In this document: piece by piece, positions 1 to 7,889 of the stretch
Position numbering within the stretch: position 1 is the stretch's first letter
How the letters are laid out: every line of letters begins with the position of its first letter
NCBI GenBank assembly: GCA_036268875.1
Contig: DATATI010000034.1
Coordinates: forward strand, 89,875 to 153,874
Direction: 5' to 3'
DNA from: Polyangia bacterium
Lineage (GTDB): Bacteria; Myxococcota_A; Polyangia; Fen-1088
DNA: 64,000 nt
The notes under the pieces: generated by a model
The model's database searches: none
Told to the model about the DNA's origin: nothing
What the model saw: the letters and a program-made list of their open reading frames with translations, nothing else
Position numbers and translations under genes: made by a program

Positions 1-214
1 TAAGCACCGATAACCTTCTCACCGGTCCGAAGCCCCAGCACACCAGTCCCGCAAACGGCCGCCACTATTTCCATCCAGGAGGCGCGGCTCCGCCGCGCCG
101 GCTTCCCTTGCGCGAGCCATACAGTTGAGGGGCGACGTGGGGGGATTTAATCCCCCCAACGCAGCGAGCGAGCGAGCGTCAGCGAAGCGAGCGAGCGTCA
201 GCGAAGCGAGCGAC
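1..214. other. Non-coding stretch at the window edge
   Basis: I see no convincing gene here. It holds two perfect short hairpins: an 8-bp GC stem at 81-99 with a 3-base loop, and a 7-bp stem at 139-157 made of a G run, an AT-rich loop and a C run. The second lies about 60 bases beyond the stop of the Fic-like gene that is read leftward from 985, so it could serve as a transcription end, although no T run follows on that strand. Confidence 0.5.
168..213. repeat. Short tandem repeat, 19-bp unit, about 2.4 copies
   Basis: A 19-base unit made of agcg/gcga motifs occurs exactly at 168-186 and 187-205, and its first 8 bases recur at 206-213. It ends right at the stop codon of the Fic-like gene. 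It is too short and has no spacers, so it is not a CRISPR array. Confidence 0.75.
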
Positions 215-985
215 CTAGCTCGCCCGCTTCATGCGCAGACCGTTCAGCTCGTCGAGGAACTTGCCGGTGGTCTCGATGCTGTTCTCCAGCGATTCGATGA
301 CCAGGCTCAGCAAACCCTCATTTTCGTAGCGCAGCACTTCGTAATAACGCTGGCGCTCAATCGAGTGGATGACCGCCGGCAAGTAACCGTGCCGCAGCAA
401 CATGAAGTTCATCAGCAGCCGAGCGACCTTGCCAGAGTTCTTGGTCCACGGGTATGTCGTCAGCAGCCGGTGGTGGGCCTTGGTGGCGCGGGTGATGGGG
501 TGCAAGTCGCGGAACTCCTCCGACTCCAGCCACTCGCCCAGCTTCCGCATCTTGTACGAGATTTTCTCGGGCGGCGCGATCTCGTGATAGTAGAGCCGGT
601 GCAGCGGGTTCTCGCGCCGATACGGGTAGCCCTTGGCGGCTGCCTCCGGCGTCAGAATGGCGTAAAGCTTTCGAACCAGCTCCAGGTCCACCGGCAGCGG
701 CTTCTTCGTGTTGTTGGCTTCCTCACGAACGAAGTCCACCGCCAGCTTGTGGTTGCGAACCTCTTCGTACATCGGGATCAGCGTGACGTCGCTGATGATG
801 CGCTGGTCGATGGCCGCCTTCAGCTCGGAGTACGAAAGCACAACGCCCTCAAGGGCGTTGTCGTGAAAGATCCAGGAGACGTCCAACCGATCCTGGTAGG
901 TCTTGATCAGGTTCGGCGGAAAGCTGGCCAGCTTATTCCGCACCGCTTCCATCTTCGCGTCGAGCTCGAAGAACTTGGCGTCCAT
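215..985 (-). CDS. Fic-fold protein with degenerate active-site motif
   Basis: About 256 residues. The Fic family transfers AMP or other phosphate-containing groups to hydroxyls using the motif HPFx(D/E)GNGRxxR. Here the equivalent stretch reads YPWTKNSGKVARLLMN (DNA about 428-475): the catalytic His is Tyr, the acidic residue is Lys, GN is NS and the first Arg is Lys. The helix after the motif and the upstream segment NALEGVVLS, resembling the inhibitory (S/T)xxxE(G/N) helix of class II Fic proteins, are kept. The fold is therefore probably intact but the usual chemistry lost. I chose the ATG at 985 because AGGAG lies six bases before it; in-frame starts at 991 and 1009 are possible. The gene is divergent from the dcw cluster. 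A regulatory or binding role is inference. Confidence 0.7.
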   Translation of the reverse strand: MDAKFFELDAKMEAVRNKLASFPPNLIKTYQDRLDVSWIFHDNALEGVVLSYSELKAAIDQRIISDVTLIPMYEEVRNHKLAVDFVREEANNTKKPLPVDLELVRKLYAILTPEAAAKGYPYRRENPLHRLYYHEIAPPEKISYKMRKLGEWLESEEFRDLHPITRATKAHHRLLTTYPWTKNSGKVARLLMNFMLLRHGYLPAVIHSIERQRYYEVLRYENEGLLSLVIESLENSIETTGKFLDELNGLRMKRAS

Positions 986-1018
986 CCCCATCTCCTGCGT
1001 TCTGTCCAATTGACCGAT

Positions 1019-1064
1019 AGTGGCCCCTCAAAAAACGGGCGCCCCCACAACAAACGGGGCCACT
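1019..1064. repeat. Perfect 9-bp inverted repeat upstream of the Fic-like gene
   Basis: AGTGGCCCC at 1019-1027 is matched exactly by GGGGCCACT at 1056-1064, with 28 bases between. It sits 34-79 bases upstream of the Fic-like start at 985, where an operator would be expected. It could alternatively be a worn end of an insertion sequence; no transposase is nearby. Confidence 0.5.
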
Positions 1065-1272
1065 GTACCTCCTGTTAACCCTTTAGTCAAGCGGGGTTAG
1101 CCGTGATTGCCGGACTGCGAGCAGGGTCACACCCGTCAGCCGTGGCCAGCCAAACCCCCCGGCTTTTCGCCCGCGGTCTAGGTCCCCGCGGGCCACCGTC
1201 TCGGTCCGTTGACCGGCCGCCCTCCGACGCCTGATCCCATGGCAATCATTAGCGAAATCGCCGAGGCAAAAC

Positions 1273-1300
1273 TTGACAGGGCAAGCAGTCGGGCAAGAAT
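1273..1300 (+). promoter_or_regulatory. Candidate sigma-70 promoter of the dcw cluster
   Basis: A perfect TTGACA (1273-1278) is followed after 16 bases by AAGAAT (1295-1300), a 4/6 match to the -10 consensus. Transcription would start near 1307, leaving a leader of about 60 bases before rsmH. It is the best promoter-like element ahead of the cluster. Confidence 0.45.
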
Positions 1301-1368
1301 TGCCAAGGGCTGCTTGGGCGCTGGACAAAGCCGACCCAACAAGCCGCCTCGCCGCCCCTATCTATATA

Positions 1369-2286
1369 ATGACCGGTCCTGCGCTTTCCTTTTCCGACCA
1401 TCAACCGGTCCTGCTGGACGCGGTTTTGCAGCACCTCGCCCCGAGCCCGGGCGGTCGGTACTGCGATGCAACCGTCGGGCTGGGCGGGCACGCCAGCGCG
1501 GTGCTGGAACGATCGGGACCGGACGGGCGGCTGATCGGTCTCGATCGCGATCAAGAAGCGCTGCGGACGGCCGCTGTTCGCTTGGCGTCGTTCGGCGATC
1601 GAGTCTCGCTGATCCACGCGCCGTTCTCGCAAGTGGGCAAAGTTCTAGATGATCTGGGCGCGATCCCGATCGACGGCTTCGTGGTTGATCTGGGTGTGTC
1701 GTCGCCGCAGCTGGACACCCCCGAGCGCGGCTTTTCGTTTCAGCGCAATGGCCCGCTGGACATGCGCATGGATCAAAGCCAGGGCGAGACGGTGGCCGAC
1801 CTCTTGCTGCGCGTGGATGAGATCGAGCTTGGTCGCATCCTGCGCGAGTACGGCGAGGAGCGCTATGCCGCCCGCATCGCCCGGTCAATCCTGCAAGCGC
1901 GCGATCGCGGCGAGCTGTCGTCGACCGGTGCGCTGGGCGCGCTGGTGGCCCGCGCGTTGCCCCATCACGAGCGTCACAAGAACCCGGCGACGCGCACCTT
2001 CCAGGCGCTGCGCATCGCTGTTAACCAAGAGCTGACCGAGCTGGAACAGTTTCTCGACCAGATGGCCGACTGCCTGCGCCCCGGCGGCCGCATCTGCATC
2101 ATTGCATTTCACTCGCTGGAGGATCGCATCGTCAAGCATCGGCTGCGCCAACTGGCGGCGCGCAATGGCCCCACGCCGCCAAAGCTGCGCTTGCTGACCA
2201 AGCACGTGGTGGTGGCCGACGAGGCCGAGCGGTTGGCCAACCCACGCTCGCGCTCGGCCAAGCTGCGCGCGGCGGAGAGGATCTGA
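1369..2286 (+). CDS. rsmH: 16S rRNA m4C1402 methyltransferase RsmH
   Basis: 305 residues, the usual length. RsmH (MraW) transfers a methyl group from SAM to N4 of C1402 in 16S rRNA. Visible signatures are HQPVLL near the N-terminus, the SAM-binding DATVGLGGH (about residues 33-41), GPLDMRM (about 128) and FHSLEDRIVK (about 247), all diagnostic. The frame is open upstream, but ATG 1369 precedes the conserved N-terminus by the normal distance; no good ribosome binding site is visible. It is the first gene of the dcw cluster here, and ftsL begins one base after its stop. Confidence 0.95.
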   Translation: MTGPALSFSDHQPVLLDAVLQHLAPSPGGRYCDATVGLGGHASAVLERSGPDGRLIGLDRDQEALRTAAVRLASFGDRVSLIHAPFSQVGKVLDDLGAIPIDGFVVDLGVSSPQLDTPERGFSFQRNGPLDMRMDQSQGETVADLLLRVDEIELGRILREYGEERYAARIARSILQARDRGELSSTGALGALVARALPHHERHKNPATRTFQALRIAVNQELTELEQFLDQMADCLRPGGRICIIAFHSLEDRIVKHRLRQLAARNGPTPPKLRLLTKHVVVADEAERLANPRSRSAKLRAAERI

Positions 2287-2287
2287 C

Positions 2288-2752
2288 GTGCAGCCGGTGG
2301 TGGAAGGCAACGGTTTCGGCAAAAAGCGCGGCGTCGGCGTGGGTGGATTCTTGATTGCCCTTGTCACCGCCGGCGCGCTGACCCACGTCGCCGTGCGCAT
2401 GAAGGGCATCGAGGTCGCCTACGATCTCGGCCGCGAACGGCGCACCAGCACCGAGCTGGAAGAACAGCGCCGCCGCCTGCAGATCGAGATAGGGATGTTG
2501 AAAGATCCCGGCCGGGTGATCAGTCTGGCCCACGACAAGCTGCAGATGGGACCACCTGCCGCCGGTGACATCGTGCGGGCCGGCCCGGGGGTGCTGCTGG
2601 CCTTGCCACCGCCGGCTCCCGACAAACCGACACCCGTGACCGCCCGAAGCAAATCGGCCAAACCGGCGCTCAAACCCGCGCCGGCTCCGGCACGGGCGCC
2701 GGCGCCTGCTTCTAAACGCACCGCCGACGACAACGCTGCGGAGGACCAGTGA
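2288..2752 (+). CDS. ftsL: Cell division protein FtsL-like
   Basis: 154 residues, GTG start. The layout is that of FtsL: a short cytoplasmic N-terminus, one membrane segment (about residues 17-37) and a charged helical region with coiled-coil character (about 45-75, ELEEQRRRLQIEI). FtsL forms the FtsQLB complex in the periplasm and activates septal peptidoglycan synthesis. The last 45 residues are an unusual Ala/Pro/Lys-rich tail. FtsL sequences diverge strongly, so the call leans on position between rsmH and ftsI. The stop overlaps the ftsI start (GTGA). Confidence 0.85.
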   Translation: MQPVVEGNGFGKKRGVGVGGFLIALVTAGALTHVAVRMKGIEVAYDLGRERRTSTELEEQRRRLQIEIGMLKDPGRVISLAHDKLQMGPPAAGDIVRAGPGVLLALPPPAPDKPTPVTARSKSAKPALKPAPAPARAPAPASKRTADDNAAEDQ

Positions 2753-4845
2753 TCGCCGCCACCCGCTGGACGCGCATTCGCCTGGTGGCTTGCGGGGTCG
2801 GCTTTGGTTTGCTGTTCACGGCGGTCGGCCGGCGCGCCTATCACCTGCAAGTCGTGCAGGCCGACCACCTGCGCACGATGGCCGAAGAACAATACCTGCG
2901 CGAGATCGAGCTGCCGCCCCGCCGCGGCCGCATCCTGGATCGCAACGGCGCCGAGCTGGCGTCCACCGCCGACGTCGATTCGATCTATTGCAACCCGCGC
3001 CGCCTGCCGGATGTACGCGACGCCTCCCGCCGTCTGGCCTACGTGCTGGGCCTGGAACGCCGCGAGCTGGAAAAGAAGCTTTCCCAGAAACGCTTTTTCG
3101 CCTGGGTCAAACGCAAGGTGACGCCCGACGAGGTGACGGCGGTCCGCGCGCTGAATTTGCCCGGCATCGCCTTCACCCGCGAGCCGCGGCGTTTTTATCC
3201 CAATCGCACGCTGGCGGCGACGGTGATGGGTCACGCCGGCTCGGACGGCGGCGGCCTGGACGGCGTCGAGCTGTCGTTCGACAAATACCTGCGCGGCAGC
3301 ACGTCGTCAGTGCAAGGCGTACGCGACGCCTTGGGCCGCGATCTGATGGTCGAGGGCATGGCCGACATGCCCACCGGCGTGGGCAGCGACGTGGTGCTGA
3401 CGATTGACCGCTACCTGACCTTCGTCACCGAGAAAGCGCTGGCCGATGCCACCGCCGCCCACCATGCCAAGTCGGTCATCGCCGTGGTCATGGATCCATC
3501 CAACGGCGAGGTGCTGGCCATGGCGTCGACACCGACTTACAACCCGAACGATCCAGGCGGCGCCGCCGAGAACGGGGCCCGCAACCGCGCCATCACCGAC
3601 GCCTTCGAACCGGGATCGACGATGAAGACGTTCACCATCTCGGCGGCGCTGGACGCCCGCGCGGTGCGCGCCGACGAAAAATTCGACTGCTTGATGGGCC
3701 GCATGATGGTCGGCCGCTACCAGATCCACGACACCCACCCGCACGGCGTGCTGACCGTGGCCGAGGTGTTCAAGTTCTCCAGCAACATCGGCGCCACCAA
3801 GATCGCCCGCCGCCTGGGCCGCGACGAATTCGCCCGGGCGCTGGACCGTTTCGGCTTCGGCCACCAGACGGAGATCGGCCTGCCCGGCGAACGTTCCGGC
3901 ATCATCCGCCCGGTCAGCAAGTGGGGCGACATCGGTTTCGCCAACGCTTCGTTCGGCCAGGGTTTGACGGTGACGCCGCTGCAGATGATCGCCGGCGTCA
4001 GCGCCATCGCTTCGGGCGGCGTCTACCATCAGCCGCACGTGGTGGCGCGCATCGTGAATCAGGACGGCAGCGTGGAGACCCCGGCTTTGCGGCCCGACCG
4101 ACGGGTGATCTCGGCGGACGCCGCCCGCACCATGGTCGGCATCATGCGCGGCGTGACCGAACCCGGCGGCACCGCCAAGCAAGCGGCCATCCCCGGATAC
4201 CCGGTGGCGGGCAAGACCGGCACCGCGCAAAAGGTGGCCAACGGACACTACGACTCTAGCAAGTGGGTGGCGTCCTTCATCGGGTTCGCCCCCGCCGACG
4301 ATCCCCGGGTGGCCATCATCGTCGTCGTCGACGAGCCGCAAGGCGATCACCTGGGCGGCGCGGTGGCGGCGCCGGTGTTCCGCGAGATCGGGGAACAAGC
4401 CTTGCGTTATTTGCACGTCCCACCGTCGGCGGCGGCGCTGGCGGCGGCCAGCAAAGCGGACGGCGCCACTGACAAACACGGCAAAAAAGCCGCCGCCGCC
4501 ACCAGCAGCGCTGACACCGACGACGACGTCAGCCCCGACTTTGCCGCCAGCGACGCTCCCGCTGACCCCACGCTGGGCGAGGACGGCGATCTCGACGGCA
4601 ATTGGGACTCCAGCGACGGCGCCGAGGGAGCGGCCTCCGGCGGCCGCAACGACGCGGTGGTGGTGCCGAACTTTGCCGGGCTCAGCATCGCCGAGGCCAT
4701 TCACGCCGCCCGTCGCAGCGGGGTCGAACTGTCCTTCGACGACACCGTCGGCGGCCCGAGCGGCGTGGCCGTCAAACAAAAACCGGCTCCCGGCCCCGCC
4801 GCACGCGGCACGCCGATCCGCGTGGCCTTCGGTCGCCGCGAATGA
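2749..4845 (+). CDS. ftsI: Septal transpeptidase FtsI (PBP3-type) with C-terminal PASTA domain
   Basis: 698 residues. This division transpeptidase cross-links septal peptidoglycan in the periplasm. It has an N-terminal anchor (about residues 13-32), a pedestal domain, and the three penicillin-binding motifs: STMK with nucleophile Ser290, SSN (344-346) and KTGT (489-492). After the catalytic domain comes an acidic Ala/Asp/Ser-rich linker (about 560-630), then one PASTA-like domain (VVVPNFAGLS onward to the end). PASTA domains bind peptidoglycan or muropeptides and are commoner in Gram-positive PBPs. The GTG start overlaps ftsL by four bases, and the stop overlaps the murE ATG. Confidence 0.95.
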   Translation: MIAATRWTRIRLVACGVGFGLLFTAVGRRAYHLQVVQADHLRTMAEEQYLREIELPPRRGRILDRNGAELASTADVDSIYCNPRRLPDVRDASRRLAYVLGLERRELEKKLSQKRFFAWVKRKVTPDEVTAVRALNLPGIAFTREPRRFYPNRTLAATVMGHAGSDGGGLDGVELSFDKYLRGSTSSVQGVRDALGRDLMVEGMADMPTGVGSDVVLTIDRYLTFVTEKALADATAAHHAKSVIAVVMDPSNGEVLAMASTPTYNPNDPGGAAENGARNRAITDAFEPGSTMKTFTISAALDARAVRADEKFDCLMGRMMVGRYQIHDTHPHGVLTVAEVFKFSSNIGATKIARRLGRDEFARALDRFGFGHQTEIGLPGERSGIIRPVSKWGDIGFANASFGQGLTVTPLQMIAGVSAIASGGVYHQPHVVARIVNQDGSVETPALRPDRRVISADAARTMVGIMRGVTEPGGTAKQAAIPGYPVAGKTGTAQKVANGHYDSSKWVASFIGFAPADDPRVAIIVVVDEPQGDHLGGAVAAPVFREIGEQALRYLHVPPSAAALAAASKADGATDKHGKKAAAATSSADTDDDVSPDFAASDAPADPTLGEDGDLDGNWDSSDGAEGAASGGRNDAVVVPNFAGLSIAEAIHAARRSGVELSFDDTVGGPSGVAVKQKPAPGPAARGTPIRVAFGRRE

Positions 4846-6410
4846 ACGCGCCGGCGTTTCAACTTTCCGCGCTGCTGGCCGGCGTGGAGGGCGCGGTGGT
4901 CAGGGGCGGCGCGCTCGTCGAGGACATCACCGTCGCCGACGTGCGCGACGATTCGCGCCTGGTGCAACCGGGTGACCTGTTCATCGCCGTGCCGGGCACC
5001 GCCACCGACGGGCGCGCCTTCGTGGCCGCCGCCGTCCAGCGCGGCGCGCGCGTGGTGGTGACCGAAGGGGGCGGCCTGCTGCCCGACGCCGGCGCGGTCA
5101 CCATGGTGACGGTGGCGAACGCGCGTCAGGCCCAGGCGCTGATCGCCGCCAACCGATTCAAGGACGGCGCCGCGCTTGATCTGATGGCCGTGACCGGCAC
5201 CAACGGCAAGACCACCACCACCTATCTGGTCGAAGCGATGCTGGCAGCGACGGGATTGATCCCGGGCGTGATCGGCACGGTCAGTTATCGCTCGGCGGCG
5301 GCGGGCTGGCGCGGTGGGGCGCGGGCGGCGTCGCTGACCACTCCCGGCGCGCTGGCCTTGCACGCGCTGCTGGCCGAGATGCGCGCCGCCGGCACCACCG
5401 ACGTGATCTTGGAAGCGTCGTCGCAAGCGCTGGATCAGCGGCGATTGGACGGCTGCCGGTTTCGCGTGGCGGCGCTGACCAACGTGACGCAAGACCACCT
5501 CGACTATCATCAATCGATGGACCGGTACTTCGACGCGAAGGCCCTCCTGTTCGAACGGCTGCTGGATCCGGCGCGCGGCGTGGCGGTGTTCCTGCTCGAC
5601 GGCGACGCGGGACGGAAGATGCGGCGGCGCGTGCGCGGGCTGCCGACGCTGGGGGTGACGGTGAAGACCGCCGCGCCCGGCGCCGACATCGCCGTCGCCG
5701 AGCAACACCTGTCGGCAGACGGAACGCGGGCGCGTTTTTCCACGCCGGTGGGCTCTATCGACGTCGCGTCGCCGCTGGTGGGCGAGTTCAACCTGGCGAA
5801 CATCGCCACCGCAGTCGGGATGGGCGTGGCGCGTGGCCTGCCGCCCAATGCGATCGCCGCCGGCATCGGCGCGCTGCCCATGGTTCCCGGTCGCCTGGAA
5901 CGCGTGCCCAACCAGCGCGGAATCTTGTGCGTGGTCGACTACGCCCACACGCCCGACGCCCTGGAGCGGGCCATCGCGGCGCTGCGCCCGCTGACCAGCA
6001 AGCGTCTGTTCGTGGTCTTCGGCTGCGGCGGCGATCGCGATCGGGGCAAGCGCCCGCTGATGGGCGAGGTAGCGGCGCGCGACGGCGACATCGCCATCGT
6101 CACCTCGGACAACCCGCGCAGCGAAGATCCCGGATCGATCGTCGACATGGTCGCTGACGGCGCCCGCCGCGCGCTGGCCCCGGAGCTTTCCGCCGACGAA
6201 TTGCCGGGGGCCTTTCGTGGCTTCACCCGCGTCGTCGATCGGCGCGCGGCGATCCGCCTCGGCGCTGCGTCGGTGCAGCCGGGCGATGTCCTGCTCATCG
6301 CCGGCAAGGGACACGAGGACTATCAGATCATCGGCACCACGAAATATCCGTTCGACGATCGCCTTGTAGCGGCGGCGGCGTTGGCGGCGCGAGACGAGGC
6401 CGGACCGTGA
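4842..6410 (+). CDS. murE: UDP-MurNAc-Ala-Glu:meso-diaminopimelate ligase MurE
   Basis: 522 residues. Cytoplasmic ATP-dependent ligase adding the third residue of the peptidoglycan stem peptide. The P-loop TGTNGKTTTT (about residues 118-127) and the C-terminal motif DNPRSEDP (from Asp423) are visible. DNPR is the established signature for meso-diaminopimelate rather than lysine, which fits a Gram-negative wall. ATG 4842 overlaps the ftsI stop (ATGA), supporting this start over longer upstream alternatives in the same frame. murF overlaps its stop. Confidence 0.95.
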   Translation: MNAPAFQLSALLAGVEGAVVRGGALVEDITVADVRDDSRLVQPGDLFIAVPGTATDGRAFVAAAVQRGARVVVTEGGGLLPDAGAVTMVTVANARQAQALIAANRFKDGAALDLMAVTGTNGKTTTTYLVEAMLAATGLIPGVIGTVSYRSAAAGWRGGARAASLTTPGALALHALLAEMRAAGTTDVILEASSQALDQRRLDGCRFRVAALTNVTQDHLDYHQSMDRYFDAKALLFERLLDPARGVAVFLLDGDAGRKMRRRVRGLPTLGVTVKTAAPGADIAVAEQHLSADGTRARFSTPVGSIDVASPLVGEFNLANIATAVGMGVARGLPPNAIAAGIGALPMVPGRLERVPNQRGILCVVDYAHTPDALERAIAALRPLTSKRLFVVFGCGGDRDRGKRPLMGEVAARDGDIAIVTSDNPRSEDPGSIVDMVADGARRALAPELSADELPGAFRGFTRVVDRRAAIRLGAASVQPGDVLLIAGKGHEDYQIIGTTKYPFDDRLVAAAALAARDEAGP

Positions 6411-7846
6411 GCGCGGCGCCCGCCAGCCACGCACTTGGTTTCGCCGTGGCGGCCATGAACGGCACCGTGATCGCCGCCGGCACGCGGGGCGATCGGTTTG
6501 CCGGCGCAGCCACGGACAGCCGCCTGGCCCAACGCGGGCAGCTCTTCTTTGCCTTGCCGGGCGAGCGCGTCGACGGATTTTCCTTCGCCGGGCAAGCCGC
6601 GGCGGCCGGCGTCGCGGCCATCGTGGTGCAAGCCGGACGCGGCCTGCCCGCTGGCTGCGCCGGCGCCGCGGTGATCGCCGTGGCCGATCCGCGCGCGGCG
6701 CTGGGCGCGCTGGGGCAAGCGGTGCGGGAGCGTTTCGCGGGAATGGTCATCGGCGTCACCGGTTCGAACGGCAAGACCACCACCAAGGAATTGATCGCGG
6801 CGGCGCTGCGTCCGCTGGGCGAGGTGTTGCGCACGGCCGGTAACTTGAACACCGACGTCGGTCTGCCGCTGACCATCCTGGCGGCCAGCGGCAGCGAAAA
6901 AGCCTGGGTGCTGGAGATGGCCATGCGGGCGCGCGGTGAAATCGCCACCCTGGCGCGCATCGCCCGGCCGCACATCGGCGTCATCACCAACGTGGCCGGC
7001 GCGCACCTGGAACGTCTCGGTTCTCTCGAAGAGGTGGCGCGCGCCAAAGGCGAGTTGTTCGCGGAATTGCCTCCCGACGGGATCGCCATCCTGCCCAACG
7101 ACGAACCGTTGGTGACAGCGCAGGCGGCGCACATTCCGGCCGCGCGACAGCTTCGGTTCGGCGTCGGCGTCGCTGCCGACGTACGCGTGATGGAGGTGAT
7201 CCCGGCGGGCGCCGCCGGCGCGGTGGTGCGATACGCGGTGCGCGACGTGCCGCTGGTGGCGCGCTTGCCGCTGCCCGGCCTGCACAACGCGCGCAACGGA
7301 GCGGCGGCGCTGGCGGTGGCGCTTGCGGCCGGCGTTCCGGTCACGGCGGCAGCGCGCGCCCTGGAATCACTGACGCTGCCGCCGCACCGTTCGGCTGCCG
7401 TCGACGCCGGCGGACGCACGGTGCTGGACGATTGCTACAACGCCAACCCGGCGTCGATGCGCGCGGCGCTGGCGGCGCTGCTGTCGTCGGTGGGCGCGGG
7501 CCGGCCGTTCGCCATCCTCGGCGATATGCTGGAGACCGGACCCGACGCTCAGACCCTACACCGGCAAATCGGCGCCGAGGCCGCCCCTCGTCTGGCCGGC
7601 CTGGTCGGGGTGGGGCCGCTGGCGGCGGCGATGGTGCAAGCGGCGCGCGCCGCTGGGTTGCCAGATGCGCGGGCGCTCTGCGCGGCCACCCCCGAGGAAG
7701 CGGCGGCGCACGTGGCGCCGTGGACGCAGCCCGGCGATTGGATCTTGGTCAAGGCGTCGCGCGGCATGAAGCTGGAAGGCGCGGTCACCGCGCTGGGCCG
7801 GTTGCTGGCCACGGGCGCCGCTGCCCGCGGAAACAAGATAGGCTGA
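6407..7846 (+). CDS. murF: UDP-MurNAc-tripeptide:D-Ala-D-Ala ligase MurF
   Basis: 479 residues, GTG start overlapping murE by four bases. MurF adds D-alanyl-D-alanine to finish the cytoplasmic pentapeptide precursor. It shows the Mur-ligase P-loop VTGSNGKTTTKE (about 117-128), the central AGNLNTDVGLPL segment typical of MurF, and the C-terminal DCYNANPASMRAAL and ILGDMLETG signatures. ddl, which makes the D-Ala-D-Ala substrate, is not in this cluster. Confidence 0.95.
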   Translation: MSAAPASHALGFAVAAMNGTVIAAGTRGDRFAGAATDSRLAQRGQLFFALPGERVDGFSFAGQAAAAGVAAIVVQAGRGLPAGCAGAAVIAVADPRAALGALGQAVRERFAGMVIGVTGSNGKTTTKELIAAALRPLGEVLRTAGNLNTDVGLPLTILAASGSEKAWVLEMAMRARGEIATLARIARPHIGVITNVAGAHLERLGSLEEVARAKGELFAELPPDGIAILPNDEPLVTAQAAHIPAARQLRFGVGVAADVRVMEVIPAGAAGAVVRYAVRDVPLVARLPLPGLHNARNGAAALAVALAAGVPVTAAARALESLTLPPHRSAAVDAGGRTVLDDCYNANPASMRAALAALLSSVGAGRPFAILGDMLETGPDAQTLHRQIGAEAAPRLAGLVGVGPLAAAMVQAARAAGLPDARALCAATPEEAAAHVAPWTQPGDWILVKASRGMKLEGAVTALGRLLATGAAARGNKIG

Positions 7847-7889
7847 ACGTCACCTCGCCCCGGCGAAGCCGAAAGCAGAAAACCATCGC

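Larger units (their letters stand above)
986..1368. other. Intergenic region between the Fic-like gene and rsmH
   Basis: A divergent promoter region of about 380 bases with no supportable gene. It contains a perfect 9-bp inverted repeat (1019-1064) next to the Fic-like start and a sigma-70-like element (1273-1300) pointing to rsmH. No mraZ, the usual first gene of dcw clusters, is present here. Confidence 0.6.

Noticed and set aside
168-213. CRISPR array
   Set aside because: Only 2.4 units of 19 bases with no spacers, and no cas genes in the window.
1010-1368. Insertion sequence remnant upstream of the dcw cluster
   Set aside because: The inverted repeat at 1019-1064 is suggestive, but there is no transposase fragment or target duplication, so only the repeat is reported.
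1363-1370. TATATAAT as a -10 box for rsmH
   Set aside because: It overlaps the rsmH start codon, so transcription would begin inside the gene, and no shorter start retains the conserved HQPVLL N-terminus.
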